Source of the DNA: Chrysemys picta bellii
Taxonomy: Eukaryota; Chordata; Testudines; Emydidae
Assembly: GCF_011386835.1 (NCBI RefSeq)
Contig: NC_088792.1
Coordinates: 41,530,882-41,594,881 of the forward strand
Direction: 5' to 3'
Length of the DNA: 64,000 nucleotides
Shown here one piece after another: positions 57,671 through 64,000 of the stretch. The number at the start of each line of letters is the position of its first letter. Positions within the stretch are counted from its first letter, which is position 1. Below the pieces are notes generated by a model. The model did not search any database, was not told the origin of the DNA, and saw only the letters and a program-made list of their open reading frames with translations. The position numbers and the translations under genes were made by a program.

Positions 57671-60600
57671 AAATAGCAGGAATTAACAGAGCAAACTTTG
57701 CTTTTGTAAGTGAATCGCTCTTTACTGAGGGCAAAGTCTCTTTCCATAGAAATGCAGGTGATAAACAAAGTGGTTACAATTCAGTGCAGTTTCCTGAGAC
57801 AATGTTGGGTCAGTTGTTGGGTTTCCAGTCCAATGAAATCGCTAAAAGATATTAGGGAGCTAACAGTGTCAAGCCTGCAGCAGAACACAGATAAAAGCTC
57901 AGCCGCTACATTTAAACAGTATACCTCAGATAGATAGTGAGACAACACTTCCAGTATTCCAGTAAAATTGGTAGCAGCTCACATTTCCACCTGTCTGGAA
58001 GGTAAGGAATTAACTTTACAGCGTTATTCAGTTAAAATCACCCTGCAGGACAAGCAGAATTTTAATTCTGAAAACAAAGATTGGTGAATTAGGATGGTCA
58101 GATGTGCCAGCCTCAGCATACACATTTTGGGTATCTGGCCAAAAGGGATCTCAGAAACAGTGCACTTCAAAGGTAATTTCTAGCTTTCCTGTGTAGGGAC
58201 TAGACAACTGTCATACACCACTTCCAAGGGCCTTCTTCAAGAAAGGTCATGACATTTATCTAAATACCTGCAGTGAGAATATTCAACAGTTCTGTACATT
58301 ATATTGTTGAACTGGTGAACATTACCACCACATTTCCTGGTGGTAGAGGGAGAAAGGGTGAGACTGACTGTACAGGCCAATCCCATTCCCATAGTACATG
58401 TATGAAGACTGGACTTTGTACCAGAATACTTTGTCAGACAAAACTACAGTCTTGTCTACACAGTGCAATTTACTAACATTGCATTTCTAGTATAAGCATA
58501 TTAAACTAAATCGGAAAAAGGAACTATTCTTCAAGAATTAGTGTCCACCTGGGGTGTTATATAATGATACTGGCATAGCTATGTCAGTTAATTTCTCCAT
58601 CTAGACAAACCCCACCAGTTTCTTTCCTTTCACTGAAGTTAAGAGAAGTTGGGACATGAAATTATAAAACATGTGTGAGGTGAAATAACCATCTCAAGCA
58701 CAATAATATATTTATTCAAAATCTGAAGGGAAGCTGTGACAGCAGGAAAACTCATCAATCTCTGCTATTATTACAATGGAGATGCCTAAATACAAGAATT
58801 AGTCAACCTGCCTGATTTGGCTACACAGCAGAAATCTCAAAGGGAAAGGCAGATCCTTAAGCAAGTCTGCAAGACCAAAATAAAAAAGAGGAATTGAATG
58901 AATTGCTGAATAAGAAAATTCTATAGAAGCTTAATATACAGATAGTAGGAAATTAAGGACAAAGCTGGCAGAATTTTGCCTTTTGAAATTGTGACAAAAA
59001 TAGCTAACAGCAACAAAAGCAAAGCAAATATAATCCTTCCCCTCAACAATATCACCAGTATTCTCTAGAATATCTGTTTTGGCCAAGATTTTTCATTTTC
59101 TGTTGTTAATTTTGCCTGAAGAGAACAAATGCTTTTTTTTTTTCCTTTGCTTCAATCAGTACCTTTGTATTTATTAAGATGGAGGCTCATGGAATTGCGG
59201 CATGACAGCATCCCCAAAACCACATGGTTGGTTTTTTTTAAATCACACATTGTCATTGGTATTAATTATTACTTCTTAATATTTACATTGTGGCAACACC
59301 TACAGGCTTTAATCAGGTTGAGCCCCATTGTGCAAGGAACACCTGGGAATACTTTTAAAATATATATTCCAAGTGTGTACAAGGCATTTCTATTCTACTG
59401 AATGGCTATACCACTGAAAAGGAATATGCTCTGTAGGGTCTTATTGATGTTTCTATCTCTACTCATTGCTACACACCACAGACTCTTAGTAATATTCAGT
59501 GGTATAAATTAAAGTTTGTCTTCTAAAGCAAGGAACATAGACTACAAAGTCAATGTGTAATTTAAAGCAAAGACTAGTTTGGCTCATGGACACCCTGAAA
59601 ATGTTCCTGCATGAAATACATATAATCCTGAATCTCACCATTTAAGACATTTTAAAACTGAAGAGGGAGTTGTAATGTTTTTTTCATTTTTTAATGTTAA
59701 TTAGTCCCATTTGAAACCATGTAAACCATTTAAACCACTAGTTCCCTAAAACTGCTTGTAAACTACAATAATAACTCTTCCTATCTGAATAAATTGCTTT
59801 GTATCTGCTACCATCACAGCAGCATCCTGCAGTACCAGTCCTGACCACTCAGACATGCATTAGCCCCAGGACACACGTCATCAGCAAGATTATCCCATTT
59901 ACTTCATTGGACTGATGCAAGTCCCACCAGATCATCTACCAGCTCAACAAGAATTTACTGGTTGCATATTTGTTGACTGTGTCACTTTTTAATGGCACCA
60001 CAGTAACATTATGATAAAATTCTTGTATGACATAGGTAAGCTGGTAATCGTTGATTTTAATGTTAGGTGACTGATTGAAGGAAATAAATTACATTACTAT
60101 TAATAGTAGAATTATTAAACATTTATATTGTGTAGCATCTAAATGCCACAACCAGGCTGGGCTCCATTATGCTAGATAAGATATTGCAGGTAGATGAGCC
60201 AGCCAGAGTGAGGTGAAAGAACAAGGTAAAAAAATCAATACAGGAATAGGATGTGCACAATTCCTTAGCTGGTCATGTCATGATCATAGCTCTCCACCTG
60301 CCTAGCCACATTTGGCTCCTGTGTACCAGGAAAGGGAATTGTTATGAGGGCAGGAGACTCCATGCCAAAAGGATGCCAGTCCCCTGCCCTAATTTTAAAG
60401 GATTTATTAACCTTGCTTAACTGACAGTTTTGAATTAGCTCAAACATTAAACAAAGACCAGTCTATTCTATATGTGTTCTTATACTGCCCCCTTCACTGT
60501 AGTATCCGAGCACCTTCCAACAGCACATTCAACAACTGTCACATGTAGTTCATTCCCTCTCGTCCTCTCCCCAAGGGAAGAATTTTGTTTGTAGGGTTTT

Positions 60601-60680
60601 GTTTTGGTACTGGGTTTATTGTTTTATATTAGAGAAGGTCAAAGAAGTGCACTCTGTACTTCGAGCAGAAGGTGGAGAGG
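57671..60680. other. Upstream flank, no recognised feature
   Basis: About 3 kb of ordinary AT-rich sequence. No exon-like conserved frame and no clear repeat family. Confidence 0.4.
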
Positions 60681-60689
60681 TTTGTGATG

Positions 60690-61055
60690 GTCCTTACTTC
60701 CTGGCGCGGGGGAGGGGGAGGGCGGAAAGAGGGGAGAGTTCCTTCCATAGTCTTGGACTGGCTGACAAGAAAGTTGTGTCTCCTGCCCAGCTGAGCTTTA
60801 AACCCTTATTGTAGGAAGTTCCATTGTCTGAGGAATGGAATTGTCCACTATGGTCTTTATCCTGGAGCTTTAGGTGATCTTCAAATATGCAGGGGCCTAG
60901 GCCACTGAGTACCTTGAAGATAAGAACCTTGAACTTGACATGATAGTCTAAGGGAAGCCAGTGAAGAGAGTGGAGGGCAGGTTTGACGTGCTCTTGGTAG
61001 CACCCATTGCTGAGAAGACATGCTGCATAGTTCTGTATGGAGTTGAGTTTAAATT
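60690..61055 (-). mobile_element. Old LINE fragment (L2-like), first part
   Basis: An open minus frame contains HSLHWLPLDYHVKFKVLIFK and later LWKELSPL, the C-terminal pattern of L2-like reverse transcriptases. It is 5' truncated and old. A related stretch resumes at 61790. Confidence 0.6.
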
Positions 61056-61775
61056 GGAATTTCCATCGAGAATAAAATTCCAATATTTCAACATCTTTAT
61101 TTCTTAAAAGTTCTGAACTGAAATTTTTCAGAAATGGCAAAACATTTTCATTTTGGCATTTTTGATTGAAATGAAAACTTCTGGTGTTCCCAAATTAAAA
61201 TGTTTGATTTTGGATTGTTGAAATGACTCAAAACATTTTATTGAGAGGCATTTCAACATTTAACTGGATCTAGCTATGATGGCACATTGCCTCATGGGTG
61301 TTGTAGTTCAGTTGCCTGATGCCCTAATTCTCCTCTTTAGGCTAAGCTTCCTGACTGGACTACATCTCCCATGATGCACCTACAGTGACACCTACAAAGA
61401 ACCAGGCCATTCAATCAGGGGGGAAATTGCATCACATCATGGGAAATGTAGTCTGGCCAGGTAGCCCTGTCCATAGAAGAGAGTGGGAGCATCAGGAATC
61501 CAAACAAGTCCCATGAAGGAATGTGCCACCACACTGGCGGGGGCGGGAAGGTTGATCTTGAACTGACTTGAAAGAAAATATTTCAGGTCAGTTTAACAAA
61601 CCAAATATTTCAATTCAGGTCAAACCAAGCTGAAATTAAATATTGTTTTGTTTTTCCTGAACAAAAATAGAAAAATAACAAAATCAAAAATTAAAATTAA
61701 AATTTTGATTTTGTGGAAACTGCATTTTGTGTTGAAAATTAATTGAGATAGAAAATTCCCAACCAGGTCTAGTTC
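61056..61775. mobile_element. AT-rich palindromic MITE inserted in the LINE fragment
   Basis: The ends are long inverted AAAATTTT-type blocks. The centre has 'actacatctcccatgatgc' against 'gcatcacatcatgggaaatg', another inverted pair. It separates two pieces of the L2-like element. Confidence 0.5.
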
Positions 61776-61959
61776 TGTACTAGTTGGAGTTTCTTAAAAG
61801 CTGATGGCTTCACAGCCAATTATATTACATTGCTGTAGTCCAAATGGGAGATGACAAAGATGTGTGTAACTAAGGGCAGGTCATCATCTGCCAAGATGGG
61901 TGGATCCTCCTAGCTAATTAGATATAGAAGAGTGTTAATAACAGGCATTGTTATGAGAA

Positions 61960-62165
61960 AGCTTAGGGCAAATTTACAGTACAGTGCTACACTGGCACAT
62001 CTGCAATGTGCACGTCTGGTGAAGATGCGCTATGATGATGAGAAAGCACTCTCCCATCGGTATAATTACTTCACCCCAGCAAGAAGAGGAAGCTATTTTG
62101 TAGGAGAGCGTCTCCCACTGACATTACACCAGTGTGGACAGCGTGAAACTTGCATCACTCCGGGG
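61960..62165. mobile_element. MITE fragment
   Basis: Contains 'gctacactggcacatctgc' and 'tctcccactgacattacacc', typical of turtle MITEs with internal inverted repeats. Ends not fixed. Confidence 0.4.
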
Positions 62166-62423
62166 GTTGGGGAGTGGGGATTTCTAAGACTGAAAACATA
62201 TACATTTAGTTGATAGGAAAGAAACAACAGCTAAGGAAATAATTCTTCATCCTTTAAATAATTTTGTAAAAAAGCAGAACTCAACAAAAATAGTAAATGC
62301 TGGAACTAAAAAAAAAAAGAACATCTGTTTCCTATAGAAACACACGCTGGCAAAACTGTTTCTAGAGAGCTAAGAAAAACAAATACATTAAAGCTCAAAT
62401 ATTGAGGATCAGCCATCGATCTA

Positions 62424-62610
62424 AGGCCTTGTCTACACAAACAGTTAATTGGTGGCAACTGGTTAGTAAATCTATGCTGCACCCAAAACAGAAGTAGATC
62501 AAAGCACACTAAGGAGCTTCTAGTGCACGACAGCATGGTCAAAACGGACAGTTGGAGTACGGCAGACTAGTGCGGGGTAGCTTTACATCCCAGCTTGCTA
62601 CGCTGTTAAC
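62424..62610. mobile_element. MITE fragment with Harbinger-like end
   Basis: Starts 'aaggccttgtctacacaaac', the same end type as 16638. The other end is not clear. Confidence 0.45.
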
Positions 62611-62662
62611 TTTCTGGAAGGGAGGACAAAGAGGTGAAACTTTTTTTTAAAAAATTTATGGT

Positions 62663-63452
62663 TGTCACAGATCCACAGGATTGGTGCTAAGCGCTCAGCT
62701 TTGAAAGTCTCTGGGAGAATCCCCTCTAGTGTGCCAGACCCAAAGGATCTCACTCTTCCTGCACAGGGTAGGCCACGTGATCACACCAGACAGCATCTGG
62801 GGTTTCAGCACTCCTGTCACACATTGTGAGCTCTGTTCAGTGAGTCCAACTGAGACAGACTTCGGGTAAAGATGCATACACTCTTCTGGAATTAACACAC
62901 CTCACCAAGCGTTTGTATCGTCAAAACAGAGTTTATTAGTCCAGGGCAACACAGCATAGGAAGTCCTTAGGTTAGCACAGAGAAAAGAAGGATAAAGCAT
63001 AGTCCATTCTGGTTAGCCAGAGCTCCAGCCAAGCTGTTGTGAACCCTATTGTTCAGGCTCTTGTCTCTCTGAGGGCTGGTTTACACGGAAAACTTAGGGT
63101 CTGTCTACACCTAAAATGGTACAGCTGTGCTGCTGTAGTGTTTCAGTGTAGACACTACCTATGCTGATGAGAGGGGTTCTCCTGTTGTTAATCCACCTCC
63201 CTGACAGGCAGTAGCTAGGTCAACAGGGATTAGGTTGGATTAACCACATCACTTAGAGGTGAGGATTTTTCACTCTGATGAACAATATAGTTGGATCAAT
63301 CTAATTTTTTAGTATAGGCCAGGCCTTAGCCTGCCCTGAGTGCAAACAGTGCTTTCCCCCCATCCCCACTGAATAGCCATGTGAAATACAGGGGAAACTG
63401 AGACACATATAGGCTTCATAAAAATATTACAAAAAATTCCCATTTCGTCACA
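62663..63452 (-). mobile_element. Solo LTR, old LTR retroelement
   Basis: On the minus strand it starts TGTGACGAAATGGG and ends CTGTGACA (TG...CA), with a perfect 5-base duplication ATGGT at 62658-62662 and 63453-63457. An AATAAA is visible on the minus strand near 62932. Interrupted by a MITE at 63091-63330. No internal coding region is present. Superfamily not decided. Confidence 0.8.
63091..63330. mobile_element. MITE nested in the solo LTR
   Basis: Starts 'agggtctgtctacacctaaa' and ends 'agtataggccaggcctta'; the LTR sequence is continuous across it. Confidence 0.55.
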
Positions 63453-64000
63453 ATGGTTTCCCCCCTCACCTCCCCACACACTTTCTCCTCCTCCCTTCCC
63501 CCACAATTTCAGCAACAAAATGGGAAAAGGGAAAATTGAGGGAGAGGAAAAAAGGGAGATGAAGGTGAAATAACTAAAAACTGAAAACAAAATTCATTTT
63601 GGATTTTGGAGATTTTTGTAAATATCAGAAAAAAAATTCAAATATATTTTCCAACAACACTCTTAAAATAAAAGACCAAAAACAGTTTTAGTTTTGAATA
63701 AAAAATTTCAACAAGCTATTAACAGAATTTGTTCTCCCGGTCTTAAAATGAGCACAAAAGGAGCCATGCCAACTCAAGTTAGCTAACTTCCGACATCACT
63801 ATGGAAGAGCTGTAGGTGGGTTCAGGGCTGTATTGTGTGTGGGATTGCCATGGTTAATTTCCTGGTGGACTCTGAGGATAGTTCCATCTAGGCAGGGTCT
63901 CTTCTAACTATAAAGACACAGCCTAGAGTCCCTCCCCATAGCCCTGCAGCTCTCCCGCTTAGGAGAATGACTCAGCTGCTCAGGGTCCCAGGCAGGAATC
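63453..64000. other. Window end, no recognised feature
   Basis: Contains an AT-rich decayed repeat (63590-63720). Nothing further. Confidence 0.4.

Overview
The window is a stretch of vertebrate nuclear DNA, most likely from a turtle (probably Cryptodira). The evidence is the repeat content: tRNA-derived SINEs that begin with an 'agctcagtggttTgagcattgg'-like A box and end in a CR1-type tail, several CR1 LINE copies, hAT, Tc1/mariner and Harbinger elements with MITE relatives, and old MIR copies. The species call rests on my recognition of these families, not on a search.

One host gene fills almost the whole window. It is a macrophage mannose receptor (MRC1-like) gene on the minus strand, running from an ATG at 57490 to a TAG at 88-90. 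I placed 28 coding exons by hand, all with GT-AG introns and matching phases. They encode a signal peptide, eight C-type lectin-like domains (CTLDs), a short stalk, a membrane segment and a tail ending in HTVI. MRC1 normally has 30 coding exons. The two without a counterpart here are those for the N-terminal cysteine-rich (ricin-B) domain and the fibronectin type II domain. Exon 1 and the first CTLD exon are both phase 1, so they join in frame without them. Three further changes mark this copy: a 1-base insertion with a stop in the second CTLD1 exon (53394-53508), loss of the tyrosine of the FENTLY-type endocytic motif in the tail, and Asp in place of the sugar-stacking Tyr next to EPN in CTLD4. 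The Ca2+/mannose residues (EPN, Glu, WND) are kept in CTLD4 and CTLD5. It is therefore either a truncated, specialised paralogue with a recent lesion or base error, or a young pseudogene.

The introns are full of transposons. The largest is a nearly complete Harbinger element (30076-34516, CTA target duplications) in intron 12. It carries a two-exon trihelix/Myb-like gene and a convergent transposase gene with one in-frame stop. CR1 copies lie at 7.8-10.5, 21.3-22.4, 47.5-47.7 and 51.0-51.5 kb. A remnant of a second Harbinger family lies at 51.5-52.3 kb. Four copies of a short retroposon (1.9, 9.6, 23.8 and 44.9 kb) share an internal sequence like a hammerhead ribozyme core. Three of the four inserted as inverted dimers, two of them inside perfect 12-13 bp target duplications.

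Upstream of the gene (57.5-64 kb) there is a possible promoter at 57.6 kb and then only repeats: LINE fragments, MITEs and a solo LTR (62663-63452, ATGGT duplication). I saw no second host gene, no functional tRNA or rRNA gene, and no CRISPR-like array.
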